Of a stretch of 64,000 bases of DNA, positions 12,168 to 24,595 are shown in pieces. The translations under genes were made by a program, and so were the position numbers. Under the pieces are notes generated by a model. It had not been told where the DNA came from. It saw only the letters and a program-made list of their open reading frames with translations, and did no database searches. The stretch comes from Salvator merianae (lineage: Eukaryota; Chordata; Lepidosauria; Squamata; Teiidae). Location: the NCBI GenBank assembly GCA_003586115.2, contig QVOM02000103.1:744001-808000 (forward strand), read 5' to 3'. Every line of letters begins with the position of its first letter. Position 1 is the stretch's first letter.

Positions 12168-12398
12168 TCTGGGGATTTGTTCATCTTCTTGAGTAACTGA
12201 AAAGAAAGGTATTTATAATTTAGAATACCAATTTGTTATAGTTATTTTCTGTTCATCTTTTCAGCTTCTGGCTACAGCGATTTTGGCCAGCTATAACACA
12301 AAATGTAACAGAAGCCTGTTATGTTTACTGATTTGATGGTTTATGGCCTACGTATGAAATAAAGCTGTTTGTGACTTCAATATCTCTTTAGGTAGGAT

Positions 12399-12421
12399 TG
12401 ATTAATTAATTAATTAATTTC
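12399..12421. repeat. (TTAA)n-type short tandem repeat
   Basis: About five units of ttaa/attaa. A similar short tract lies near 19,885-19,905. Confidence 0.8.
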
Positions 12422-13132
12422 TTCTTGAATTCAAGACCAGAATGTTTGTATATATCCCTAACTCCACTACATGTTCATGTATGTGCCTGAATGCATTCTT
12501 TTTAGCTATCTTAGGCAAGATAATAGGGATGTGGCACCATCTATATAATAACTTCAGAAATGCTTCTTTGGTCTCTATTGTTCAGTGACCTTTAAACCTA
12601 TTAGTTATGAATCTAGCCCAATTTCCCTCTGAAATTTTATAATTAATATCTGTTTGCCAAGTGGCTTTTGAACCATCCAAGTTAGAGATCCCTGCACCCC
12701 AGGGAAAATGTTTAAAAGTCTCAGGGATGGATACCCATTTAAATTATGACTTAATTGTTATAGATGTTTCCATCTGCAATTCACTAGGCATTACTAAGGA
12801 AAATACAATGATGACAGACATTTCATGAAACAAAGCAATTAAATGGATTTTTAAAAAATTTTTGCATGGCATTGATAAAAATGGAAGAATCATTTGACAA
12901 CTAATGCACCAGAAATTTATGATTACATCATTTCTTTGACGTAAATAAAAATTAAAGAATGTTGGTCCAAGTGCATAGTTTAACCATTCACTTTAAATGA
13001 ACTATTCAATACATATGAATTACAGAAATGAAAATGACCTCCCAAACATCTGTGTCATTTTCATTTTGATGGCACCAACGTTTGCCTATCTGAAGGTACT
13101 TTCAGCCACCACCGTCTTCATTCTCACACTTG

Positions 13133-13160
13133 TGTCTAGATACATCAATGTATCTAGACA
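13133..13160. repeat. Perfect 13-bp inverted repeat
   Basis: The arms tgtctagatacat (13,133-13,145) and atgtatctagaca (13,148-13,160) are perfect complements around a 2-base centre. No longer element could be delimited around it. Confidence 0.8.
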
Positions 13161-15079
13161 TTTTTATTTACAGATATCTTTAAAACTGTGATAAGGGTCA
13201 AGCAGAGTCAGAGGAACAGCAGGATTGTAAACAGCAACTTGTCATCAAGAACACATTTGCAAAAAAAGAAAAAAAAGAACCACATTTGAGCAAAGTAATG
13301 GGTTGTTTTCATGAAAACAAATATGAAATGAGGTGGCAAACGAGATAAGGATAGGAGAACTCTTGAGCAGCTCCCAGCACCACAGATAATTAAACAACTC
13401 TGATTGCCTGAAACACTAACATAAGATAAAAATGAAATGTGATTGTATTACATCAGGCCTAATATAAGTGTAACAGGAAAAGATACAAGAATACCACAAA
13501 AATGCAAAAACCGGACTACTCATATATATAAAACACTCAATATGTTAACCAATATTAGCAGCATAAGGTTCGTATAACAAGAGGTGATTGTTACAAACAA
13601 AGCAGGAGAGATGGTCAAATAAAAATCAAAATATACATCATAATCATGTTATCAGTAATTAAAGAAAAGAACATAAAATATGAAAGCTGGTAGATTCACA
13701 AATCAACTTTCAAATGAATCTCACCTTCTTGGAGTAAGCAAAACCAAGAACATTGGGACTTAACATAAGTAGTAATTTATTTACGGTCCTTGACCAAACA
13801 GAAATACTATATACGCGTATTTACACACGCACACACACAGAGTACAGAAAGAATAAAGTACATTAACTAAAAAGAAAGGATCACAGCACTAATCAAGAGA
13901 TAAGCTTTGCCACATCCTAGACATAATATAACAAAATTTTGCTACACTGAGACAAACAAAATCTTGGTCAGAAAGCAAATATTGTAAATAAAATGAGCCA
14001 GAACAACCCAGATACTGTGATAGTAGAGAAGTTATAAGCTGCAGTGGGGCATCTGTATAGAAGGGGTAATGCAGTAAGACATGAACTACTGTTCCTACAA
14101 TCCCTAATTCACAAGGGAAGTTATCAGAATAAGAGGGTTTATTCTATTTAATATGAAGAGAGTGGCTAGGGTTGAAGTTTGTGTACAATATGTATGCTTG
14201 TGTACAATATGTATACTTGGCTTTTTTATTTTTAGAGAAAACAGTAAATCTTCATATTCAAGACTGAAGCCTGGGTTATAACATTCATGATTAACTAAAA
14301 CCAGATCTTTAAAAATAATCCTGGGCAACAGTTGTGCATATGCACGCTGACTGCGAGTGTGGCACAAAATAAAGTTTAACTGAAGTAACTGTGTGAACAG
14401 TAATGAGAAAGGAAATACAAATTTACTCCTCCATAATTTCAGAACAGCACATTAGAACTGCTGCAATAGCAGAGTCCTGAAAGAATATGGGACCCAGGGA
14501 AAAAGTGGGGGAAGTGGCAAGACCTTAGGATATATCAGATTTCAGAATCTGTTTACTTATTTAAACAATCAACTCGAAACACTGTATTTGAAGCAAGTCT
14601 CACATTGTTCCATTGTTTTAGCTTGTCCTTACATGTAACCCCTAACCGTAGTCATTTCCACAGGGCTTGCAAATGCTGACAGATGTCCTGGTATTCAACA
14701 GGGAAGGTAATAAATCAGTACAGTAATTTGTCTTTTACATCCGCGTAAGACTGCATTCAAACATGTAATCACATAATTTATGCAGGAGAGCTGAAGAGTG
14801 GCTAGTCTAGGTGGTAGAACCAAGGCGGAAGGCGGAAGCAGTTTCTAATACTACAAGGTCGTATCTATCTCTCTGAATGAAAGAATGGGGCTTACTTCTG
14901 AGTAGGCATGTTTAGAATTGAAGCAAGAGTTCAAAATGGAAAAACACGCCGTTACCCCTTACACAAAATGAAAAGTGATTCTGGTTGAGATCTTCAATCA
15001 GCCATGAAAAGGGCTTGCTGGTACTTACCGAGCTGTTTCTCAGGGATCTGACACGCTGAAGACAGAGGCCTTAGCCTAA

Positions 15080-16640
15080 TCAAAACAAGGAAGGGAGTCC
15101 CTCCCCCTCTGGCCCAGTTTTTCCAAAGCCACTGGATGCCATACAGGCAAACTCTGGCCTGAAAGGAAGGAACGATATCCCCAGAATCTGCATCACCTGA
15201 GGGACTCCTTCACCCAGAACCTAGGCTTCAGGGCGGGGGGGGGAGTGGCAACCTTCAGCACATCAGTTCCCTGAGAAACATTGTTCACACTAAGTACCAG
15301 CCAGCTCTTCTTGGGATCTACATGCTCAAACTCCCACAAAGCTGGATGTACCACAGCTCGCAACTCCAGGATGGGAAAAGGCTAGCCTCCCACTATTGAT
15401 TGAGGACCTGCTGGAGCACCTGTCTCCCAAAGGTTACCACCACTGATCTAAACAGGTACAGCTGGTAGCGTCTGGAAAACATGGGTGCTGACTTCCATGT
15501 GGCTGCCCTGCAAATCTCCAGGATAGGTGAATTGGTAGCAAAAGCCACTAAGGTCTCCATGGCCCTAGTGGAATGGATGGCCACCCTGCTGTGCCTTGTA
15601 AGCCAGCCAATACATGCCCTGATCCAACCCATCGCATTCTAGCTGGCACCCCGATGCTCAGCTTAGCTGGGTGAATAAACATAAATAAGGCATCTGATTT
15701 GTGGAACTCAGCGGTCGTTCAGATGTAGACCCACAGAGCCACATTACATACAATAGATGTCACTGTTCCTCCTGCTCATAGTCCAGCCTTGGGCAGAACA
15801 TAGCAGAATCACCTCCTGGTCACTGTGAAAAGAAGTGTCTACTTTAAGACAAAAGGCTGGATCTGTCCTGAGAGTGTCAGTGTCCAGGCTGAACTCCCAT
15901 AAGCCCAGGATGACAAAAAAGGCAGAGATTTCAGAGACCCACCTTGCCTGAGTAACTGCTATCAGGAAGGCCACCTTCAGAGAGAGAATGCAAAGGGAGA
16001 CACTCTGAATATGTTCATATGGCAGCTGTGTGAGCACCAGCAGCACTCAGTGAAGCTTCCATGAAGGGAACATATGCTGGATTGTGGGGCAAGATGCCTT
16101 TGTCCTTTTCAGGAACAGACTGACAAACCTATCTGAGAACTCCCTTCAAATTGTCCCCTCAGAGTGTTGAAAGACAGGCCTGAATCCAAGCCCAACTGCA
16201 GGAAGCCCAGGGGGCTCTCCACTACCCAGAAGAGGGGGTATCTGCCTGGTCTTGGGGAACCAGGAAAACTTGTTCTTTGGAAGGCTTATACGTGCCCCGT
16301 CCCTGAAGCAAAAGGGTTGAAACCCCAGAACCTGTTCCTGTTCCACCAAAGGATCTCTTATCCTGATCTCTCAGGACATGGCCTGTTTCTTCTCCTTTGA
16401 AGTCACTAGAATGTCTCCTTCCCATCCCCAAAAACTTGCCCCCACTAAAGGCTTATCTAAGAAGATATTGTTACATAGATGATCTGCCTGCCAATATTTA
16501 ACCAAAATAGCACAACAGACAGCTACCAGATTGGCCAGATTTCTGGCTGACACGTGGATGGAGTCCCAGTGTGGCATCCACCAAAAAGATCTAGATTCTG
16601 GCTAATTTCAGCACCTTAGCCCTGAACTGAGGGCCTGAAA
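15080..16640 (-). mobile_element. DIRS-type retroelement fragment with tyrosine recombinase
   Basis: Minus-strand reading gives stretches typical of the tyrosine recombinase of DIRS-like retrotransposons, broken by stops and frameshifts. About 16,046-15,744 holds L-K-V-A-F-L-I-A-V-T...V-S-E-I and L-R-T-D-P-A-F. About 15,632-15,393 holds A-I-H-S-T-R-A-M, then I-C-R-A-A-T-W-K-S, R-R-Y-Q-L and F-G-R-Q-V-L. The catalytic H-x-x-R and a candidate nucleophilic Tyr are visible, so the C-terminal part of the enzyme is represented. The 16,430-16,140 part looks like the upstream portion of the same polyprotein but is less clear. No reverse transcriptase part or split direct repeats were identified, so this is a truncated, dead copy. 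Confidence 0.75.
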
Positions 16641-19600
16641 TGACAATTTATATCTGTATTTTATGTATATTCAAGCTGTCTTCATTTCATATTGAATTCT
16701 GTCCGGAGCTCAGAAACAAGTGTGACAAATACACAAAAATAGGGAAAAAAATCAAACAGAGGGCAAATACTTTTCAAAGGACTGTATAGGCAACACTGTC
16801 ATGCCAATAGCACAATCCTGTAAGTTACCTCTTAGGGTTTTAGAGTTGAAACAGTCCACTTGGGCCATCAAATCAACCTCATTCTCCATGCAAAAATCCA
16901 AATTAAAGCATCTACAACCTCTCCTTGAACACTTCCTTCAGTTAAGCCATACAGAAGTCTGCATCAGATAATTTTCCTTAAGTGAACTAAACATACACTT
17001 GTTCTAGGGCCAAAGGATATATTAAATTCCTCCACATTGCAAAGCATATTCTTACTGGATGTGGAGAAAAAGTAATATGAACCTTATTACATATCGGTAA
17101 CAAGCTGCTTTCTTGTGACAACAGCAGCACACAAAAAAACCCAAACAGTTAACTAGCTGACCTAATGGAGGAGATTCAACCTTCTTCTAATACTATGTTT
17201 AAATCTAAAAGAATTACAAGAAGTTATCCTTGCCCTAATTCTAAAACAAAAGATAATAATTTGAAGCTATGTATTTTTTATATTTCAGTATACCTCCCTT
17301 TAGCTCAACATTTGATGTAACATTTTATTCCTTCCCCGTCTTTCCCATTCAAAAAAGATTTTGCTGTCCCCTGTTTCTCCAGATTTATTTACCTGCTCAC
17401 ATACAATTTTCAGTAAATAGAAAAAATATCTGTTGTAAAGACTTGAAACTTGGTCATTATTTACTGAGATGAATATACAACATCACAAAAAGTGTGCACT
17501 CTTATAAATAAGTGGTTCATTGGTCAGGAGAGTCTTTAAAAATATAAAATAAAAACACTGTACCATCATTTGAGCAAGTGTAATGAAGTGAAGAGAGTTT
17601 ATGTTGAAAAATGACATTTGCATGGCTTCAAGTTCTTAGCTTCTGTGTTACGATTAGGAGTTAATGATGAGCCCTTGTACATCTTTTTGACTGAAAGAAA
17701 TGCATATATAACATGAACTGTACTAATAACATAAACTGCATAAACTACATATTCTCAGCGCAGCCATTCTGCCATAAAATCAATTTTGAACATAAAAACG
17801 TTTGCAAGCAGTAAGTGACAAATCAAACATCTCTTTTTAATATGACAAGCAAAAGGTAAATTCCAAGTTTCAGCATCCCTATTACTAGTAGTATTCACTT
17901 ACTATTTTTCTTATTGCATACTATGTTCTTACAATTCAGTAAATACATGCCATCTAAAACCTATGCTATTCAACCAAGATACTCTCCGTCATACTAAGAT
18001 TTGTATGCACTGATTTTACACGCGTAGTCCTTTTCCACCAGTCTTCTGACATTTTAAATTCTAAAAAGCATCTCAATATGGTAGCAAAAATACAAATATT
18101 TTTACAATGTGTTTTGAGAAAAAGGAGAAATAGCCAAAAAGAAGTGGTACAATTTGGTGAGGACTGCAACTGTTCCGTCTGTTAGTGAGACCTGTGTCAA
18201 GTAAAACTGCAGAATGGAGTTACTCCGACTGAAATAAGCAATCAGAAAACTTGCGTATTGTGCAAGTTCTAAATGCAGACAAAATTTTAATTGTCAGAGA
18301 AAAATTGAAAATACACTAAACTTTTCCCTTCCAAACCCCTGGATCTATAATCCATTAAGAATTAGGAAGTCAACCTCTCTATCACCTGGAAAAGTCCTTT
18401 CAATGTTTAATTCATACAAAGAAAAAACTTCTTTCTCACACATGCTTTAACCATAATTTCCTCTCTAACTCACCATACAGTATATAGTAACTCACCGTCC
18501 AGTCTCCCAGTCTTTGCCACATCAGAAGACAAATGCCTGCCCAGAGACTGCACACATTTAGCACTAGCAGTGCAGTTCTAGGAGGGACTTCTGTACTGTT
18601 TATTTCCCCCCCACACCACACCACACATTTATTCAAATGTCTAGAAAATGTGTATGAAGACTTACAAATAATAACAATTCTATGCCTAAGTTGACTTTTG
18701 AATTTAGTTACCAGATTTGGAATTTCAAAATAGGAAACATTTAATCGCTGTTCTAACACATTAAAAATAGAACAACAGCTCATTTATATCTATATTTACA
18801 TCTATATCGATATCCTCCTAAGGAGCTACTTCAATTTGTGCAATACAAGATATATTAATGGTCTCAAATATCTCACGATCTAGCTAAATGAGATGGCAGT
18901 TTTCAAGTAGACAGACATCATTTAAATATTCAGGCATTTTATTTAAAAAAATGAACACAAACTATAAATGCAGTACAGCCCAAATGAAAGGAAATAACTT
19001 TCACTTTGAGTCAGTGCTAACTTAAAACTTAAAGACTATATTTTTAGATTTACAATGTTGTTAACACACGTGCTATTTAAAAAATATATATTTTGACTGC
19101 ATTGTTCTGAGGTTTCCAGAGTAGGAGGAAAACTGAAGGGGGTTGAGAAAATTTCCTCTACATATAAGTGGTTTATCATTCGACTGGAAATGGCTGCAGT
19201 GTTAAGCACAGGAAACAAACACAGGCACAATCTGTTCTAGCTTCACAGTGTTTCCTTTATACTAGGAAAAAAAGGAGACGGATATGGCAGTATCTTGAAT
19301 GATACATCAAACGGTTTTTAAACTGAGGGTGGGTGGATAGAAGATTCATCAAGGCAATATGAATGGAAGAAGCAGGAAAGAAAAGAAAAGGCCGCTACAA
19401 GATTAAAGACGGATTTTAAAACTACATGCTTCTACTCACGTGTTTCTAGTACAGACAAAAGATTTACTAGTTGCTTTAAATGGGAAAACAGGGATCTTGC
19501 TGTGGTTTATAGAAACACCACCAAGCCTCTCTATAGGCTATAAAGACCTGTATCTGGCATTGGGTGAATAAAACAGATTGGGAATGATATCCATGTATCA

Positions 19601-19989
19601 CACAGGTATATATATTAAAAAAAAAATCAGGTGCCAAGGTTTTTTTTAATGGATTTAGGGTATTTTGAGGGTGCTGAATTCAAAAATCCCATTATTTTTG
19701 CTGAATTGGTTCTAGTTTTTGAGATAATGGACATCCATGAAAATAATGCATTCTCCCAATGCTTTTGGTCTGTCGTTTGACTCTTTAACAGTGTCTTAGG
19801 TAATGAAATATCCCATATAATTATATTGTATTGGAATTTGTAGGCCTACAATGCTGGCAGGTCTGAATGCTTTTCAAACATGTTGCATTAATTAATTAAT
19901 TAACTATTAAACATCTCAGAAACTAGAGCCAATATGGCAAAACCAGATTCTTAATCAGCACCATAAACTTAACATAAAACTGTTCAGAC

Positions 19990-20310
19990 ATCGTTGGCAC
20001 CAAAATCACTGTGTACCAGTATCATCCATCCTGCTGCCCAAACAGACTTCCTGTTCAAAGTATCAGAGGTTGTCCCTAACGTGGTACAAAAGAAGCCTAG
20101 GATAGTATTCCTGGGGAATGTAAATACCTGTATTCATGCCAAGAAGACTCATGTAGGACCAGCATGTGAGAGGAAGGGTTTAGGTTTGTTATCAACCTGG
20201 GGAATATTTTGGGATAAGTACAAAAGCGACAGGTTGCACTTGAACTAAGATGGAACCAGACTGCTAGCACTTAATATTAAAAAGATTGCAGAGCAGATTT
20301 TAAGCTGATC
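19990..20310 (+). pseudogene. LINE ORF1-like remnant with possible SGNH/esterase end
   Basis: A plus-strand frame (from about 19,994) contains E-R-K-G-L-G-L-L, W-G-I-F-W and S-D-R-L-H-L-N. After a stop, D-G-T-R-L-L-A-L follows. The D-x-x-H-L-N...G-T-R-x-L-A pattern resembles the C-terminal histidine block of the esterase domain in CR1-type ORF1 proteins. A plus-strand CR1 ORF2 fragment lies 1.4 kb downstream, the expected order. An alternative is part of a LINE endonuclease, since P-R-I-V-F-L-G-N-V-N upstream resembles that domain. Confidence 0.5.
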
Positions 20311-20599
20311 CCTGGGGAAAAGTCCTCAGGAGCTGGGCAGCATCTGTTTCTGCAATGTATACACATTTAAGCAAGGAGGGTTTCAATTATGCACAAAGCA
20401 CTGAGCTGAGTGAGGAGTATGGCGGGAGCAAAGTCACCTATGGCTGTGTGGCTGCATGATTGGCCGGCATAGCAATGGTACAAGAAGTCCATGCAGCCAA
20501 CTGCTGCTGAACCTCTGGTGGCCTCTCCATGTGACATGGGATATCACAAGCTGCTCTAGGTTAATCCCGGATTTGTGCAACCTGGTACAGTTTCCATCA

Positions 20600-21410
20600 A
20601 CGCCCAGGTAGCCCTAGTTGTAGCCAGTGGCTGCTCCACTTGGATTGATAGCTACCTGCACAATCAGTTCCTCACCAACCAGGATCATGCTGAACTGGAT
20701 GGCAGCTTGTGACAAGGTTTCTTGGCCATGTCACAACCTCCATTCACAGGAACGCAGGTCATCAATCGGTTCTCTGGGGGCTGCTCATACAGCAGCAGTT
20801 CCATGGGTATAATAGATCCAGGAAGAATATAAACAACTGTAAAAGTCTCTCCTCCAACGTGGGAGCTGGCATGTAGTGATCTGATGCAGCAACCAAGCAT
20901 TTCAGTATTTTGCCAAGGGGCAGGTTTGGCTCTAGCTCTGGCTGATGTTGTAGCACAGGCACGGTATGGTACTTTTTACCAAAGACAGGGCGCCTGGATC
21001 AGGATTATTATAATCCAAGCACTTCAGTGCTTTGTCCAAGGGATGGCCAGGTAGACTCATGGGCTCAAACAAAGCCTCAGGTGTGCTGCTGTTGACTTTG
21101 TAATCCAATTCAATTGCAAGGATCTCAGAATCATGGGTCTGAGAAGTAGCCATAGCCAGCTCCTGCTGTGGAGGCGATCAGCTAGAGGGATTGCCGGAGT
21201 AGTGGTCTGTTTCTATGTCCATTGCTGCAGACCCAACATCAGAATATAGCCCACTGGTGATAGGCTCCTCTTCCAACCTGATCCCTCATATGGCAATACA
21301 GTGCTCAGGATAGTAGGGGTTACTGGCAATCCATCCTGTGTATAGCATCTGCAGTCTCTCAGTTCTGTACGTGACATCTCTGGGACCAGACCAGGCTGAG
21401 CTGACTTCAA
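20600..21410 (-). pseudogene. Unassigned degenerate coding-like stretch
   Basis: Three minus-strand open stretches follow one another (about 21,410-21,213, 21,153-20,932 and 20,900-20,685) in different frames, with balanced amino-acid composition and local GC above the surroundings. The last contains Y-I-L-P-G-S-I-I-P-M-E-L-L-L and M-T-C-V-P-V-N-G-G. I do not recognise a family. It sits between the CR1 ORF1-like and ORF2 fragments, so it may be a retroelement or retrocopy inserted between them. It may also be non-coding repeat. Confidence 0.3.
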
Positions 21411-21759
21411 TCATTTGGTTCATCACAAGTGGAGGCAGGCTATGATCCCATGGGGCCCTAGCCACATTCTGAATTTGTGGTGATCTTTTATTCTGTCAGA
21501 TTCACTTTCTCCAACTCTCACACAAGGGACATAAGCAGTTGTAGCTCAAGCATGCTTCCAGCTTCATTTGATAATAGATCACAAAGAGTACAATGCTGCT
21601 CAGAGTAAATATATCAAACTTCCATTTCCGCCTTTTCTACCCAGTTCTCACACTTTATCCAGCTCCTATAACACAACCCTGATTTCCCACAACTAGTAAT
21701 TCTCAGCAGCCCATCTAACCAACAACAGAGGGGAAACTCAGCATCTGTAAAGAATACTA

Positions 21760-22365
21760 ACAGGGATGGCTGGGTCCAAGAAAGGGACAAAGATGGAAGC
21801 ACAGTGGAAACCTTCAGAGTGGTGACAACAGACAGGCTAAATGAATTTGCCTCAGTTTTCACTGAGGAAAACAGAGGGAATATGTCTGCAGCTGAGCCTT
21901 TCTTTTCAGGGAAGGAATCAGAAGAATTAAATTAGACAGAGGTACCCAGAGAATAGATCATCCTGTGTCTTAATAAATTAAATGCTAACAAATTACCGGG
22001 ACTAGATGGCATTCATCCAAGAGTTCTTAAAGAACTCAAATGTGAAATTGCTGATCTTCTAGAAAAAATATAAAATCTTTCCCTAAGATCAGGCTCTGTG
22101 CAATGTAACACCAACTTTCAAAAAAGGATCTGGGTGTTATCCAGGAAATTATAGATCATTTAGCTAAACATCTGTCCCAGGTAAAGGGGTGGAAACCATC
22201 ATTAAGAATAAAATTAGAAAACAGAGGAGTAAGCATTGCTGAAGGAAAATCAGCATGGCTTCTACAAAGGTGCCTTACTTTGGAATTTACTACCAGAAGA
22301 GGTAATGACAGCAACCAGCCTGGATACCTCTAAAAATGAGTTAGTCAAATACATGGAGGTCAGGT
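21760..22365 (+). pseudogene. CR1 LINE ORF2 (reverse transcriptase) fragment
   Basis: Plus-strand reading gives typical CR1 ORF2 words in order: R-L-N-E-F then A-S-V-F-T-E-E-N near 21,835-21,870; N-K-L-P-G-L-D-G-I-H-P and V-L-K-E-L near 21,990-22,040; D-P-G-N-Y-R-like residues near 22,135; then L-W-N-L-L-P-E-E-V near 22,275. Stops and frameshifts show it is dead, and part of the RT between these blocks is deleted. At about 22,365 it is broken by an inverted CR1 piece. Confidence 0.85.
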
Positions 22366-22735
22366 ACATAAGCCCATCTAATCCAGCATCCTGTCTCACA
22401 CAGTGGCACACCAAGTGCTTCTGGGCATTCACCAGCAGAAAATAAAGGTAAAAACTTACCTGCTCTAGACTCCCTGGAAATTGGCCTTTTAAGGCATCCT
22501 ACCTCGCCAACCTGGAGGCAGTAGGCATCCATTCTAGTAGCCACTGATACACCTGACCTCCATGAATTTGTCTAAACCTTTCTTAGAGCTATCCAGGCTG
22601 ATTGCTATCACCACCTCCTCTGGTAGTAAATTCCAGAGCCCCATGACCCTCTGGGTGAAAAAATATTTCTACTTTTCATTTCTAACTCTCCTGCCCTTCA
22701 GCTTTAAAGAATGCCCCATGGTTCTAGTATATCAA
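22366..22735 (-). mobile_element. CR1 3'-end copy nested in inverted orientation
   Basis: On the minus strand this reads as a CR1 ORF2 C-terminus and 3' UTR: K-Y-F-F-T-Q-R-V-M-G-L-W-N-L-L-P-like residues, then the 3' UTR words for a cleared CR1 tail (gatgctggattagatgggct). It repeats sequence already present in plus orientation just upstream (22,270-22,365), and the plus CR1 resumes at 22,736, so it inserted into an older CR1. Confidence 0.75.
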
Positions 22736-22835
22736 TGGCTACTAGAATGGATGCTAGATACTGCTTCCAGGTTAAATGTTGAACTAGATGGGCTGTGGCT
22801 TGATTCAGCAGGGCTCCTGTTATGTCCCGTAGCTA
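22736..22835 (+). mobile_element. CR1 3' end (resumed plus copy)
   Basis: The sequence atcaatggctactagaatgg through gaactagatgggctgtggc and cagcagggctcctgttatg is the plus-strand CR1 3' tail that continues the copy broken at 22,365. Confidence 0.75.
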
Positions 22836-23722
22836 AGAAGGATCTCAGTTTGAGAACAAATCACATGCTCTCTAATGGTCCCTTGCCTCTTTCAATGTGG
22901 ACTCCACGTACCATTGCTAAACCTGTCTGGCTTTTAAAAATACACATCATCACAGCATATGACGAGTAGTGAATACATCTTTGAATGAGGGAGATATACG
23001 ACTAGGCTTGAAAAATTTAATGGTTTGTCCACTGCTGAAAAAAAAGCCTTCTCTGGATGGGGTACCAGAAGCAGCATAAACAGCTATCTGTTCATTCACA
23101 TAAACTACGAACTGGTATACACCTGATTAGACCCCAGTCTGGCTTTCCAATATGCTTTTGCCTTATTGGTCTCAAACTTTAGGCTGTTGCTGGTTACAAA
23201 CATAAATATTTTGAATCCCAGCTTCTCTGAAAAAACTAAAATTTGCCAGAAACAATTGTTCTAAAGAAAATTAATTCAAAGCGAACACATTAACTAGAAC
23301 TTCTTACATTTTCATTAAATATAATTACTATGAAGTACCATTTTTACCACTAATATGCAAAACAAGTACAATTCTTGAAGAAAATGTTTCACCTCTAAAT
23401 CACAGGATTCAGCAACCACGTGTTATCAAAATTTATTTATTAACTGAAGTACAAAAACAACATTGTTCTTAAAAAAATAAATCCTGTAACTGCTTTGTTA
23501 CTGAAGGGGAAAAAATGAAACCTAAAACACCAAAAATTTCCTTTTTTGTAATCCAAACACATGCCCTGACCTTTTGATTCCTTTTAGAAATTATTCATTA
23601 GTAAAATGCAGACAAGCTAGAAATAGCTTCTCCTTCTAAAACTACTTCTTACCAAAAGAAAAAGAGGAATAAAGGTGAAACTCTAAAAGTGGCAGATTTG
23701 GATCAGGAGGATGGAACAGAAC

Positions 23723-23740
23723 AAAAAAAAAAAAAAAAAA
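23723..23740 (+). repeat. Poly(A) tract
   Basis: An uninterrupted run of about 18 A. It may be a retroposon tail, but no body was identified upstream. Confidence 0.8.
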
Positions 23741-24595
23741 CAACCCAGATAAGATTTAGCAAATACTAATTTTAGGAAATAATAAAATTAATCAAAGTTA
23801 CTGCAGGTTACTTTGGAATTTCTTAAGCCATTCATCCATAAATTCTGGATCTTACATAGACTGTTATTCCCCCTCCTTAGAATCCATGAATTATTCCTAA
23901 CAGATCCCCTTTAAGAGTGACTCACAAAAACCATCATCTTCCTCTACCTCCTAAAAGTTCATGCACAGACAAAGGAAAGCCACTTTAACCTAGCAACAAA
24001 TTATTTAAAGAAAACAAATAGGTAATAAATCTGATTCAACAAATAACTACCTCTGTGGTTTAGGAAACAAGGCACAACAGTTGTATATAAGCTAGTCTTT
24101 CCAAAAAGGAAAAGCCTCATAGTCAAAAGAATTTGTGTTCAGCTTACTTAACTTAATTTTCTGTGTCTTTAATTATCTTTTACTATACCTACGACAAAGA
24201 GTATAATCCTAATCCCAGATCTACTATTTTAGGGAAGGCTCTTTTCATGAGAGATCTGCAAGCAGAGGCTGAAAATAAAATAGTTTCTATCCCAACTGCA
24301 GATTTCTGACAGATGTGGTACCAACAGATCCAGCTTCCTATGGATTAAGTGATGAAGCAGGATGGAATACAGCCAAAAGAAGAAGCATCTAATTACTACT
24401 GTTGGGATTAAGTATTTGTACTAGAAATGTGCACAAACTTTTAAGTGGCAGTTTAGTTCGAAAGAGGCGATCAAATCGAAGCGAACACCCCTTTGTTCAG
24501 TTTGAATTTCAACTTTTTTCTTTAAATAGATAGGATGCTTCATTTGATTCAAACACTTTCAAATTTGGATCAAACAAGCTGTGTTCAATAGGTTT

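Noticed and set aside
12168..12260. Retroviral primer-binding site and gag leader after the LTR
   Set aside because: The sequence after the TCTGG duplication has no tRNA-complementary stretch or coding, which fits a solo LTR.
18436..18783. 115-codon minus-strand open frame
   Set aside because: No domain, no conserved motif and AT-rich composition; likely chance.
22562..22969. 135-codon plus-strand open frame
   Set aside because: It is the antisense of the nested CR1 3' end plus flanking sequence.
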